Shown here in pieces: positions 1 through 11,824 of a stretch of DNA of 64,000 nt (the first letter of the stretch is position 1; each line of letters begins with the position of its first letter). This DNA comes from Calliopsis andreniformis (taxonomy: Eukaryota > Arthropoda > Insecta > Hymenoptera > Andrenidae). Below the pieces are notes generated by a model that worked only from the letters and a program-made list of their open reading frames with translations, ran no database searches and had not been told where the DNA came from. Both the position numbers and the translations under genes were made by a program. Location of the stretch: positions 496,001-560,000 of the forward strand of contig NW_027480467.1 in NCBI RefSeq assembly GCF_051401765.1, in the 5' to 3' direction.

Positions 1-122
1 GAGGATTGAAGATTGACTATTGAGGATTGCGAATTGAGGATTGAGTATTGAGGATTGAAGATTGAGGACTTGAGGATTGATGATTGGGGATTGAGGATTG
101 AGGATTGAGGATTGAGGATTGA

Positions 123-179
123 GGGTTGTGGATTGAGGACGAGGACTGAGGGTTGAATATTTATGTTTGAGGTCTGAGG
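123..179 (+). repeat. Gamma word, first copy (example of a recurring word)
   Basis: The order is GTGGATT, a 6-base GAGGAC, GAGGACT, GAGGGTT, GAATATT, then TATGTTT or GATGTTT, then GAGGTCT. It recurs throughout the window, for instance at 1909-1965 and, slightly changed, near 9460 and 11920. The 6-base GAGGAC shifts the heptamer register by one base at the same place in each copy, so the slip predates the higher-order duplications. GATGTTT is shared with the alpha word. Confidence 0.8.
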
Positions 180-513
180 ATTGAGGATTGACGATTGAGG
201 ATCGAGGATTGAGGATTGAAGATTGAGTACTGAGGATTGAAGATTAAGATTGAGGATTGAGGATTGAGGATTGAGGATTGATGATTGAGGATTGAAGATT
301 GAGTATTGAGGATTGAAGATTGAGGATTGAGGATTCAGGATTGAGGATTGAGGATTGAAGAGTGAGTACTGAGGATTGAAGGTTAAGATTGAGGATTGAG
401 GATTGAGGACTGAGGATTGAGGATTGAGGATTGAAGGTACAGTATTGAGGATTGAAGATTGAGAATTGAGGATTGAGGATTGAACATTGAGGACTGAGTG
501 TTGAGGGTTGAGT

Positions 514-601
514 GATGAGAATTTATGTTTGTGGAAAGAGAATTGAAGAATGCAGATTGAGTATTGAGTATTCAAGACTGTGAATTGAGTATATTCTATT
601 G
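514..601 (+). repeat. Alpha word 1, subtype a
   Basis: An 88-base word made of 12 in-register diverged heptamers flanked by GAT and G; it ends in TTCTATTG, where TTCTATT has no match to the consensus at the first two positions. Subtype a is recognised by GGAAAGAG and TTCAAGACT. Confidence 0.9.
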
Positions 602-1099
602 AGGATTGAGGATTGACAACTGATTGTTGAGGACTGAGGGCTGAAGATTGAGGGTTCCGGATTGAGGATTCAGAATTGAAATTTGAGGACTGAGCATTGA
701 GGATTGAAGATTGAGTATTGAGTATTGAAGATTCAGAATTGAGGATTGAGGATTGAGGATTGAGGATGAGGCCCGAGGGTTGAGGATTGAGGTTTGAGGA
801 CTGAGGACTGAGGATTGAGGATTGAGAATTGAGGATTGAGGATTGAGGGTTGAAGATTGAGGATTGGGTATTGAGGATTGAAGAATGAGGATTGCGGATT
901 GAGGATTGAGGATTGAGGGTTGAAGATTGAGTATTGAGGATTGAAGATTGACGATCGAGGATTGAGAATTAGGATTGAGTATTGAGGATTGAGGATTGAA
1001 GGTTGAGTATTGAGGATTGAAGGTTGAGTTTTGTGGATTGATGATTGAGGATTGAGGATTGAATATTGAGGATTGGGGATTGAGTGTTGATGGTTGAAT

Positions 1100-1187
1100 G
1101 ATGAGAATTGGTGTTTTCGGATAGAGATTTGAAGATTGCAGATTGAGTATTGAGTATTGAAAACTGTGAATTGATGATATTCTATTG
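1100..1187 (+). repeat. Alpha word 2, subtype b
   Basis: Recognised by GGTGTTTTCGG where most copies have GATGTTTGTGG. Confidence 0.9.
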
Positions 1188-2839
1188 AGGATTGAGGATT
1201 GACAACTGATTGTTGAGGACTGAGGGCTGAAGCTTGAGGATTCAGTATTGAGGATTCAGGATTGGGGTTTGAGGAGAGAGGACTGAGGATTGAGGGTTGA
1301 GGATTGAGAATTGAGGATTGAGGATTGAGGATTGAAGATTGGCTGTTGGGGATTGAACATTGAGGATTGAGGATTGAGGATTGCGAACTGAGGATTGAGG
1401 ATTGAGGATTGAAGATTGAGGATTGGGTATTGAGGATTGAAGAATGAGGATTGAAGAATGAGGATTGGGGAATGAGTATTGAGGATTGAGGATTGAATAT
1501 TGAGTATTGAGGATTGAATATTGAGGATTGAGGATTGAGGATTGAGGATTGAGGATTGAAGATTGAGTATTGAGGATTGAAGATTGAGGATTTAGGATTG
1601 AGGATTGAGGATTGAGGATTGAGGATTGAGGATTGAAGATTGAGTATCGAGGATTGAAGATTGAGGATTGAGGATTGTGGATTGAGGATTGAGGATGAGG
1701 GCTGAGGGTTGAGGTTTGGGGTTTGAGGACTAAGGACGGAGGATTGAGGATTGAGAATTGAGGATTGAGGATTGAGGATTGAAGATTGAGGATTGGGTAT
1801 TGAGTATTGAAGATTGAAGATTGAGGATTTAGGATTGAGGATTGAGGATTGAGGATTGAGGATTGAGGATTGAAGGTTGAGGACTGAGGATTGAGGATTG
1901 AGGATTGAGGGTTGTGGATTGAAGACGAGGACTGAGGGTTGAATATTTATGTTTGAGGTCTGAGGATTGAGGATTGAGGATTGAGAATTGAGGATTGAGG
2001 ATTGAGGATTGAAGACTGAGTATTGGGTATTGAGGATTGAACATTGAGGATTGAGGATTGAGGATTGAGGATTGAGGATTAAGGATTGAAGGTTGAATAT
2101 TGATGAATGAAGGTTGAGGATTGAGGATTGAAGGTCGTGGGTAGAGGATGAGGACTGAGGGTTGAGTATTGATACTTGAGGCCTGAGGATTGAGGATTGA
2201 GGATTGCGAATTAAGGGTTGAGGATTTAAGATTGAGGATTGTGTATTGAGGATTGAAGAATGAGGATTGAGGATTGAGGATTGAGGATTGAGGATTGAAG
2301 ATTGAGTACTGAGGATTGAAGATTGAGTGTTGACAATTGAGGATTGAGGATTGAGGATTGAAGATTGAGTATTGAGGACTCAAGGTTGAAGATTGAGGAT
2401 TGAGGATTGAGGTTTGAATACTGAGGATTTAGGGTTGAGTGTTGAGGATTGAGGATTGACGCTTGAGGATTGAGGATTGAGGATGGAGGATTGAAGAGAG
2501 AGGACTGAGTGTTGAGGATTGAGTGTTGAGGATTGAGGATTGAGGATTGAGGATTGAGGATTGAGAATTGAGGATTGAGGATTGAGGATTGAAGATTGAG
2601 GATTGGGTATTGAGGATTGAAGAATGAGGATTGAGATTTGAGGATTGAGGATTGAGGATCGAAGATTGAGTATTGAGCATTGAAGCCTGACGTTTGAGGA
2701 TTGAGGATTGATAATTGAGGTTTGAGGATGGAGGATTGAAGATTGAGTATTGAGGATTGAAGATTGAGGATCGAGGATTGAGGATTGAGTATTGAGGATT
2801 GAAGATTGAGGATTGGGGACTGAGTGTTAAGGGTTGAAT

Positions 2840-2927
2840 GATGAGAATTGATGTTTGTGGATAGAGATTTGAAGACTCCAGATTGAGTATTGAGTATTGA
2901 AAACTGTGAAATGATTATATTCTATTG
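2840..2927 (+). repeat. Alpha word 3, subtype c
   Basis: Recognised by GACTCCAG and GTGAAATGATT before the terminal TTCTATT. Confidence 0.9.
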
Positions 2928-3662
2928 AGGATTGAGAATTGACAACTGACTGTTGAGGACTGAGGTCTGAAGATTGAGGATTCAGGATTGAGGATTCAGG
3001 TTTGAGGTTTGAGGACTGAGGATTGAGGATTGAGGATTGAGGATTGTGGATTGAGGATTGAGGATTGAAGACTGAGGATTGAGGATGAGGGCTGAGGGTT
3101 GAGGATTGAGGTTTGAGGACTGAGGGCAGAGGATTGAGGATTGAGAATTGAGGATTGAGGATTGAGAATTGAAGGTTGAATATTGATGAATGGAGATTGA
3201 GGATTGAGGATTGTGGGTTGCGGATTGAGAACGAGGACTGAGGGTTGAGTGTTGATGCCTGAGGTCTGAGGATTGAGGATTTAGGATTGCGAACTGAGGA
3301 TTGAGGATTGAGGATTGAAGATTGAGGATTGGGTATTGAGGATTGAAGAATGAGGATTGAAGAATGAGGATGGGGGAATGAGTATTGAGGATTGAGGATT
3401 GAATATTGAGTATTGAGGATTGAATATTGAGGATTGAGGATTGAGGGTTGTGGGTTGAGGACGATGACTGAGGGTTGAATATTGATGTTTGAGGTCTGAA
3501 GATTGAGGATTGAGAATTGAGAATTGAGGATTGAGGATTGAAGATTGAGGATTGAGGATTGAGGATTGAGGATTGAGGATTGAAGATTCAGTATTGAGGA
3601 TTGAAGATTCAGAATTGACGATTGAGGATTGAACATTGTGTACTGAGTGTTGAGTGTTGAGT

Positions 3663-3750
3663 GATGAGAATTGATGTTTCTGGGTAGAGATCTGAAGATT
3701 GCAGATTGAGCATTGAGTATTGAAAACTGTGAATTGAGGATATTCTATTG
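3663..3750 (+). repeat. Alpha word 4, subtype d
   Basis: Recognised by TTTCTGGGTAG, GATCTGAAG and GAGCATT. Confidence 0.9.
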
Positions 3751-4547
3751 AGGATTGAGGATTGACAACTGAATGTTGATGACTGAGGGCTGAAGATTGA
3801 GGATTCAGGATTGAGGATTCAGAATTGAGGTTTGAGGACTGAGGATTGAAGTTTGAAGATTGAGTATTGAGGATTGAAGATTGTGTATTGAGGATTGAGG
3901 ATTGAGGATTGAGGATTGAGGATGAGTGCTGAGGTTTGAGGATTGAGGTTTGAGGACTGAGGACTGAGGATTGAGGATGAGGGCTGATGGTTGAGGATTG
4001 AGGTTTGACGTCTAAGGACAGAGGATTGAGGATTGAGGATTGAAGATTGACTATTGAGGATTGCGAATTGAGGATTGAGTATTGAGGATTGAAGATTGAG
4101 GACTTGAGGATTGATGATTGGGGATTGAGGATTGAGGATTGAGGATTGAGGATTGAGGGTTGTGGATTGAGGACGAGGACTGAGGGTTGAATATTTATGT
4201 TTGAGGTCTGAGGATTGAGGATTGACGATTGAGGATCGAGGATTGAGGATTGAAGATTGAGTACTGAGGATTGAAGATTAAGATTGAGGATTGAGGATTG
4301 AGGATTGAGGATTGATGATTGAGGATTGAAGATTGAGTATTGAGGATTGAAGATTGAGGATTGAGGATTCAGGATTGAGGATTGAGGATTGAAGAGTGAG
4401 TACTGAGGATTGAAGGTTAAGATTGAGGATTGAGGATTGAGGACTGAGGATTGAGGATTGAGGATTGAAGGTACAGTATTGAGGATTGAAGATTGAGAAT
4501 TGAGGATTGAGGATTGAACATTGAGGACTGAGTGTTGAGGGTTGAGT

Positions 4548-4635
4548 GATGAGAATTTATGTTTGTGGAAAGAGAATTGAAGAATGCAGATTGAGTATTG
4601 AGTATTCAAGACTGTGAATTGAGTATATTCTATTG
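4548..4635 (+). repeat. Alpha word 5, subtype a
   Basis: 4034 bases after word 1, with the same diagnostic bases. Confidence 0.9.
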
Positions 4636-5133
4636 AGGATTGAGGATTGACAACTGATTGTTGAGGACTGAGGGCTGAAGATTGAGGGTTCCGGATTGAG
4701 GATTCAGAATTGAAATTTGAGGACTGAGCATTGAGGATTGAAGATTGAGTATTGAGTATTGAAGATTCAGAATTGAGGATTGAGGATTGAGGATTGAGGA
4801 TGAGGCCCGAGGGTTGAGGATTGAGGTTTGAGGACTGAGGACTGAGGATTGAGGATTGAGAATTGAGGATTGAGGATTGAGGGTTGAAGATTGAGGATTG
4901 GGTATTGAGGATTGAAGAATGAGGATTGCGGATTGAGGATTGAGGATTGAGGGTTGAAGATTGAGTATTGAGGATTGAAGATTGACGATCGAGGATTGAG
5001 AATTAGGATTGAGTATTGAGGATTGAGGATTGAAGGTTGAGTATTGAGGATTGAAGGTTGAGTTTTGTGGATTGATGATTGAGGATTGAGGATTGAATAT
5101 TGAGGATTGGGGATTGAGTGTTGATGGTTGAAT

Positions 5134-5221
5134 GATGAGAATTGGTGTTTTCGGATAGAGATTTGAAGATTGCAGATTGAGTATTGAGTATTGAAAACTG
5201 TGAATTGATGATATTCTATTG
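5134..5221 (+). repeat. Alpha word 6, subtype b
   Basis: 4034 bases after word 2. Confidence 0.9.
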
Positions 5222-6873
5222 AGGATTGAGGATTGACAACTGATTGTTGAGGACTGAGGGCTGAAGCTTGAGGATTCAGTATTGAGGATTCAGGATTGGG
5301 GTTTGAGGAGAGAGGACTGAGGATTGAGGGTTGAGGATTGAGAATTGAGGATTGAGGATTGAGGATTGAAGATTGGCTGTTGGGGATTGAACATTGAGGA
5401 TTGAGGATTGAGGATTGCGAACTGAGGATTGAGGATTGAGGATTGAAGATTGAGGATTGGGTATTGAGGATTGAAGAATGAGGATTGAAGAATGAGGATT
5501 GGGGAATGAGTATTGAGGATTGAGGATTGAATATTGAGTATTGAGGATTGAATATTGAGGATTGAGGATTGAGGATTGAGGATTGAGGATTGAAGATTGA
5601 GTATTGAGGATTGAAGATTGAGGATTTAGGATTGAGGATTGAGGATTGAGGATTGAGGATTGAGGATTGAAGATTGAGTATCGAGGATTGAAGATTGAGG
5701 ATTGAGGATTGTGGATTGAGGATTGAGGATGAGGGCTGAGGGTTGAGGTTTGGGGTTTGAGGACTAAGGACGGAGGATTGAGGATTGAGAATTGAGGATT
5801 GAGGATTGAGGATTGAAGATTGAGGATTGGGTATTGAGTATTGAAGATTGAAGATTGAGGATTTAGGATTGAGGATTGAGGATTGAGGATTGAGGATTGA
5901 GGATTGAAGGTTGAGGACTGAGGATTGAGGATTGAGGATTGAGGGTTGTGGATTGAAGACGAGGACTGAGGGTTGAATATTTATGTTTGAGGTCTGAGGA
6001 TTGAGGATTGAGGATTGAGAATTGAGGATTGAGGATTGAGGATTGAAGACTGAGTATTGGGTATTGAGGATTGAACATTGAGGATTGAGGATTGAGGATT
6101 GAGGATTGAGGATTAAGGATTGAAGGTTGAATATTGATGAATGAAGGTTGAGGATTGAGGATTGAAGGTCGTGGGTAGAGGATGAGGACTGAGGGTTGAG
6201 TATTGATACTTGAGGCCTGAGGATTGAGGATTGAGGATTGCGAATTAAGGGTTGAGGATTTAAGATTGAGGATTGTGTATTGAGGATTGAAGAATGAGGA
6301 TTGAGGATTGAGGATTGAGGATTGAGGATTGAAGATTGAGTACTGAGGATTGAAGATTGAGTGTTGACAATTGACGATTGAGGATTGAGGATTGAAGATT
6401 GAGTATTGAGGACTCAAGGTTGAAGATTGAGGATTGAGGATTGAGGTTTGAATACTGAGGATTTAGGGTTGAGTGTTGAGGATTGAGGATTGACGCTTGA
6501 GGATTGAGGATTGAGGATGGAGGATTGAAGAGAGAGGACTGAGTGTTGAGGATTGAGTGTTGAGGATTGAGGATTGAGGATTGAGGATTGAGGATTGAGA
6601 ATTGAGGATTGAGGATTGAGGATTGAAGATTGAGGATTGGGTATTGAGGATTGAAGAATGAGGATTGAGATTTGAGGATTGAGGATTGAGGATCGAAGAT
6701 TGAGTATTGAGCATTGAAGCCTGACGTTTGAGGATTGAGGATTGAGGATTGAGGTTTGAGGATGGAGGATTGAAGATTGAGTATTGAGGATTGAAGATTG
6801 AGGATCGAGGATTGAGGATTGAGTATTGAGGATTGAAGATTGAGGATTGGGGACTGAGTGTTAAGGGTTGAAT

Positions 6874-6961
6874 GATGAGAATTGATGTTTGTGGATAGAG
6901 ATTTGAAGACTCCAGATTGAGTATTGAGTATTGAAAACTGTGAAATGATTATATTCTATTG
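6874..6961 (+). repeat. Alpha word 7, subtype c
   Basis: 4034 bases after word 3. Confidence 0.9.
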
Positions 6962-8011
6962 AGGATTGAGAATTGACAACTGACTGTTGAGGACTGAGGT
7001 CTGAAGATTGAGGATTCAGGATTGAGGATTCAGGTTTGAGGTTTGAGGACTGAGGATTGAGGATTGAGGATTGAGGATTGTGGATTGAGGATTGAGGATT
7101 GAAGACTGAGGATTGAGGATGAGGGCTGAGGGTTGAGGATTGAGGTTTGAGGACTGAGGGCAGAGGATTGAGGATTGAGAATTGAGGATTGAGGATTGAG
7201 AATTGAAGGTTGAATATTGATGAATGGAGATTGAGGATTGAGGATTGTGGGTTGCGGATTGAGAACGAGGACTGAGGGTTGAGTGTTGATGCCTGAGGTC
7301 TGAGGATTGAGGATTTAGGATTGCGAACTGAGGATTGAGGATTGAGGATTGAAGATTGAGGATTGGGTATTGAGGATTGAAGAATGAGGATTGAAGAATG
7401 AGGATGGGGGAATGAGTATTGAGGATTGAGGATTGAATATTGAGTATTGAGGATTGAATATTGAGGATTGAGGATTGAGGATTGAGGATTGAGGATTGAA
7501 GATTGAGTATTGAGGATTGAAGATTGAGGATTTAGGATTGAGGATTGAGGATTGAGGATGGAGGACTGAGGATTGGGTATTGAGGATTGAACATTGAGGA
7601 TTGAGGATTGAGGATTGAGGAGCGAAGATTGAGGATTGAGGATTGAGGATTGAGGATTGAGAATTGAGGATTGAGGATTGAGGATTGAAGATTGAATATT
7701 GATGATTGAAGATTGAGGGTTGAGGATTGAGGGTTGTGGGTTGAGGACGATGACTGAGGGTTGAATATTGATGTTTGAGGTCTGAAGATTGAGGATTGAG
7801 AATTGAGAATTGAGGATTGAGGATTGAAGATTGAGGATTGGGTATTGAGGATTGAAGAATGAGGATTGAGGATTGAGGACTGAGGATTGAGGATTGAGGA
7901 TTGAGGATTGAGGATTGAGGATTGAGGATTGAAGATTCAGTATTGAGGATTGAAGATTCAGAATTGACGATTGAGGATTGAACATTGTGTACTGAGTGTT
8001 GAGTGTTGAGT

Positions 8012-8099
8012 GATGAGAATTGATGTTTCTGGGTAGAGATCTGAAGATTGCAGATTGAGCATTGAGTATTGAAAACTGTGAATTGAGGATATTCTATTG
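8012..8099 (+). repeat. Alpha word 8, subtype d
   Basis: 4349 bases after word 4; the extra 315 bases are the two in-register length differences between A copies. Confidence 0.9.
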
Positions 8100-8960
8100 A
8101 GGATTGAGGATTGACAACTGAATGTTGATGACTGAGGGCTGAAGATTGAGGATTCAGGATTGAGGATTCAGAATTGAGGTTTGAGGACTGAGGATTGAAG
8201 TTTGAAGATTGAGTATTGAGGATTGAAGATTGTGTATTGAGGATTGAGGATTGAGGATTGAGGACTGAGGATGAGTGCTGAGGTTTGAGGATTGAGGTTT
8301 GAGGACTGAGGACTGAGGATTGAGGGTTGAGGATTGAGGATTGAGGATTGAGGATTGAGGATTGAGGATTGAAGACTGAGGATTGAGGATAAGGGCTGAG
8401 GGTTGAGGATTGAGGTTTGAGAACTGAGGGCACAGGATTGAGGATTGAGAATTGAGGATTGAGGATTGAGGATTGAGGATTGAGGATTGTGTATAGAGGA
8501 TTGAAGAATGAGGATTGAGGATTGAGGATTGAGGTTTGAGGACTGAGGACTGAGGATTGAGGATTGAGAATTGAGTATTGAAGATTGAGGATTGAGGATT
8601 GAGGATTGAGGATTGAGGATTGAGGATGAGGGCTGAGGGTTGAAGATTGAGGTTTGAGGACTAAGGGCAGAGGATTGAGGATTGAGAATTGAGGATTGAG
8701 GATTGACGATTGAATATTGAGGATTGGGTACTGAGGATTGAAGAATCAGGATTGAGGATTGACGATTGAGGATTGAGGATTGAATATTGAGTATTGAGGA
8801 TTGAAGATTGACTATTGAGTATTGCGGATTGAGGATTGAGGATTGAGGATTGAGGATTGATGATTGAGTATTGAGGATAGAATGTTGAGGATTGTGGATT
8901 GAGGATTGAGGATTGAGGCTTGAATATTGAGGATTGGGGACTGAGCGTTGAGGGTTGAGT

Positions 8961-9048
8961 GATAAGAATTGATGTTTGTGGATAGAGATTTGAAGATTGC
9001 AGGTTGAGTATTGAGTATTGAAAACTGAGAATTCATGTTATTCTATTG
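8961..9048 (+). repeat. Alpha word 9, subtype e (left form)
   Basis: Begins GATAAGAA and contains GCAGGTTG and GAATTCATG, which creates an EcoRI site. Confidence 0.9.
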
Positions 9049-9722
9049 AGGATTGAGGATTGACCACTGACTGTTAAGGAATGAGGGCTGAAGATTGAGG
9101 ATTCAGGATTGAGGATTCAGGATTGAGGATTCAGGATTGAGGTTTGAGGACTGAGGATTGAGGATTGAGGATTGAGGATTGAGGATTGAGGATTGAGGAT
9201 TGAAGACTGAGGATCGTGTATTGAGTATTGAGTATTGAAGATTGAGGATTGACGATTGAGGATTGAGGATTTTGGATTGAAGATTGAGTATTGAGGATTC
9301 AAGATTGAGGTTTGAGGATTGAGGATTGAGGATTGAGGATTGAGGAGTGAAGATTGAGGATTGAGGATTGAGGATTGAGGATTGAGGATTGAGGATTGAA
9401 GATTGAATATTGATGATTGAAGATTGAGGGTTGAGGATTGAGGGAAGTGGATTGAGGACGAGGACTGAGGGTTGAATATTGATGTTTGAGGTCTGATGAT
9501 TGAGGATTGAGGATTGAGAAATGAGGATTGAGGATTGAAGATTGAGGATTGGGTATTGAGGATTGTAGAATGAGGATTGAGGATTGAGGATTGAGGATTG
9601 AGGATTGCAGATTGAGTATTGAGGATCGAAGATTGAGAATTGAGGATTGAGGATTGAACATTGAGGACTGAGGATTGAGGATTGAGGATTGAAGATTGGG
9701 AACCGAGTGTTGAGGGTAGAGT

Positions 9723-9809
9723 GATGAGAATTGATGTTTGTGGATTGAATTTGAAGATTGGAGAAAGGGGATTGTGTTTTGAAAACTGTGAATTTAGGAT
9801 ATTCTATTG
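9723..9809 (+). repeat. Alpha word 10, subtype f
   Basis: One base shorter than the others because of a 6-base GAATTT; contains GGAGAAAGGGG. Confidence 0.88.
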
Positions 9810-10020
9810 AGGATTGAGGATTGACAATTTATTGTTGAGGACTGAGGGCTGAAGATTGAGGATTCAGGATCCATGATTCGGGATTGAGGTTTGAGGACTG
9901 AGGATTGAGGTTTGAGGATTGAGGATTGAGGGTTGACGCTTGAGGATTGAGGATTGGGGATGGAGGATTGACGAGAGAGGACTGAGTGTTGAGGATTGAG
10001 TGTTGAGGATTGATGTTGAG

Positions 10021-10088
10021 GATTGAGATTTGATTATTGAATATTTTGGATCGAGTATTCAACCATGCGAATTCAGTATATTCTAATG
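10021..10088 (+). repeat. Alpha word 11, subtype g (degenerate)
   Basis: Lacks the usual GATGAGAA start but aligns heptamer by heptamer from the right: TTCTAAT, CAGTATA, GCGAATT, CAACCAT for TTCTATT, GAGGATA, GTGAATT, GAAAACT. Confidence 0.75.
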
Positions 10089-11132
10089 AGTATTGAGCAT
10101 TGAGGATTGATGGTTGAGTATTGAGGATTGATGAATGATTGTTGTGCGTTGAATGTTGAGGATTGAGGATTGAGGATTGAAGATTGAGTATTGATGATTG
10201 AATATTGAGGATTGAGGATTGAGGTTTGAGGATTGAGGACGAGGACTGGCGGTTGAGGATTGAGGTTTGAGGATTGAGTATTGAGGATTGAGAATTGAGG
10301 ATTGAGGATTGAAGACTGAGAATTGAGGATTGAAGATTGAGGATTGAGGATAGAGGATTGAGGATTGACGCTTGAGGATTGAGGGTTGAGGATGGTGGAT
10401 TGAGGATTGAGGATTGCAGATTGAGTATTGAGGATTGAAGATGGGCGGATTGAGGATTGAGGATAAGAGATTGAGGATTGGGGACTGAGGATTCAAGATT
10501 GAGGATCGAAGATTGAGAATTGAGGATTGAAGATTGATAATTGAGGATTGAGGACTGAACATTGAGGACTGAGGATTGAGGATTGATGATTGAGTATTGA
10601 GTATTGAAGATTGAGGATAGAGAATTGTCGATTAAGGATTGAGGATGAGGGCTGAGGGTTGAGGGTTGAGGTTTGTGGACTGAGGACTGAGGATTGAGGA
10701 TTGAGAATTGAGGATTGAGGATTGAAGATTGAGGATTAGGTATTGAGGATTGAAGAATGAGGATTGAGGATTGAGGATTGAGGATTGAGGATTGAGGATT
10801 GAAGATTGAGTATTGAGCATTGAATCCTGATAATTGAGGATTGAGGATTGAGGATTGAGGATTGAGGATTGAATATTTAGAATTGAGAATTGAGGATGAG
10901 GGCTGAGGGTTGAGGATTGAGGTTTGAGGAACGAGGATTGAGGGTTGAGGATTGAGGACTGAGGACTGACGATTGAGTATTGAGGATTGAGGATTGATTA
11001 CAGAGGATTGAGGATTGAGGATTGAGGATTGAGGATTGGGGATTCAGTATTGAAGATTCAGTATTGAGGATTGAAGATTGAGAATTGAAGATTGAGGATT
11101 GAACATTGAGGACTGAGCGTTCAGGGTTGAGT

Positions 11133-11220
11133 GATGAGAATTGATGTTTGTGGATAGAGATTTGAAGATTGCAGATTGAGTATTGAGTATTGAAAACTGT
11201 GAATTGAGGATATTCTATTG
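11133..11220 (+). repeat. Alpha word 12, subtype h
   Basis: Preceded by GCGTTCAGG and followed by CGG directly after TTCTATTG. Confidence 0.9.
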
Positions 11221-11558
11221 CGGATTGAGGATTGACAACAGATTGTTGTGGACTGAGGGCTGAAGATTGAGGATGCAGGATTGAGGATTCAGAATTGAGG
11301 TTTGAGTACTGAGGATTGAGGTTTGAAGATTGAGTATTGAGGATTGAAGATTGAGTATTGAGGATTGAGGATTGAGGATTGAGGATTGAGGATGAGTGCT
11401 GAGGTTTGAGGATTGAGGTTTGAGGATAGAGGACTGAGGATTGAGGGTTGAGAATTGAGGATTGAGGATTGAAGATTGAAGACTGAGGATTGAGGATTGA
11501 GGATTGAGGATTGAGGTTTGAAGATTGAGGATTGGGGACTGAGTGTTGAGTGTTGAGT

Positions 11559-11646
11559 GATGAGAATTTATGTTTGTGGATAGAGATTTGAAGATTGCAG
11601 GCTGAGTATTGAGTATTGAAACCTGTCCATTGAGGATATTCTATTG
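11559..11646 (+). repeat. Alpha word 13, subtype i
   Basis: Recognised by GCAGGCTGAG and GAAACCTGTCC; followed after about 50 bases by GAACGCTCAGG. Confidence 0.9.
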
Positions 11647-11785
11647 AGGATTGAGGATTCACAACTGATTGTTGAGGTCTGAGGGCTGAAGATTGAACGC
11701 TCAGGATTGTGGATTCAGGATTGAGGTTTGAGGACTGAGGATTGAGGATTCAGTATTGAGGATTGAGGATTGAGGATTGAGGATT

Positions 11786-11824
11786 GATAGTTGAGGATTG
11801 CGTATTGAGGATAAAACATTGAGG
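11786..11824 (+). repeat. Omega word, left form
   Basis: Contains GATAGTT, GCGTATT and then AAACATT, which gives the only recurrent AAAA run of the array. It lies about 140 bases after alpha-i. Confidence 0.85.

Larger units (their letters stand above)
1..4034 (+). repeat. Higher-order unit A, copy 1 (4034-base period)
   Basis: Position 1 onward reappears at position 4035 onward with an offset of exactly 4034. The unit carries alpha words in the order a, b, c, d. Compared with copy 2 it lacks 252 bases near 3440 and 63 bases near 3550, both whole numbers of heptamers. Its last 60 or so bases (from about 3974, with the variants GATGGTT and GACGTCT) do not match the corresponding end of copy 2. 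The left edge of the unit lies outside the window. It contains no gene. Confidence 0.9.
4035..8322 (+). repeat. Higher-order unit A, copy 2
   Basis: This matches 1-3973 almost base for base up to about 7455. I noted only a few substitutions, for example GAGGATT at about 2350 against GACGATT at about 6374, and GATAATT at about 2710 against GAGGATT here. After the two in-register length differences the offset to copy 1 becomes 4349. Alpha words are a, b, c, d. The last 0.8 kb is also the beginning of the 6012-base unit described next, so the two higher-order periods overlap here. The near identity means the duplication or a homogenisation event is recent. Confidence 0.9.

Noticed and set aside
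514..601. Alpha word as a remnant of a transposon or a tRNA-like promoter
   Set aside because: Every base of the word fits the 7-base register, so it is diverged satellite and not an insertion. I see no A-box or B-box, and no terminal repeats.
2426..2440. TTTAGGG (plant-type telomere heptamer), also near 6460 and 19650
   Set aside because: A single occurrence inside GATTTAGGGTT produced by two neighbouring variant heptamers, and copied only by the higher-order duplications. There is no tandem telomere run.
1..8322. Assembly artefact as the sole explanation of the duplicated units
   Set aside because: Cannot be excluded for the 4034-base pair, but copies of the other units carry private substitutions and register-preserving losses that a false duplication would not create.
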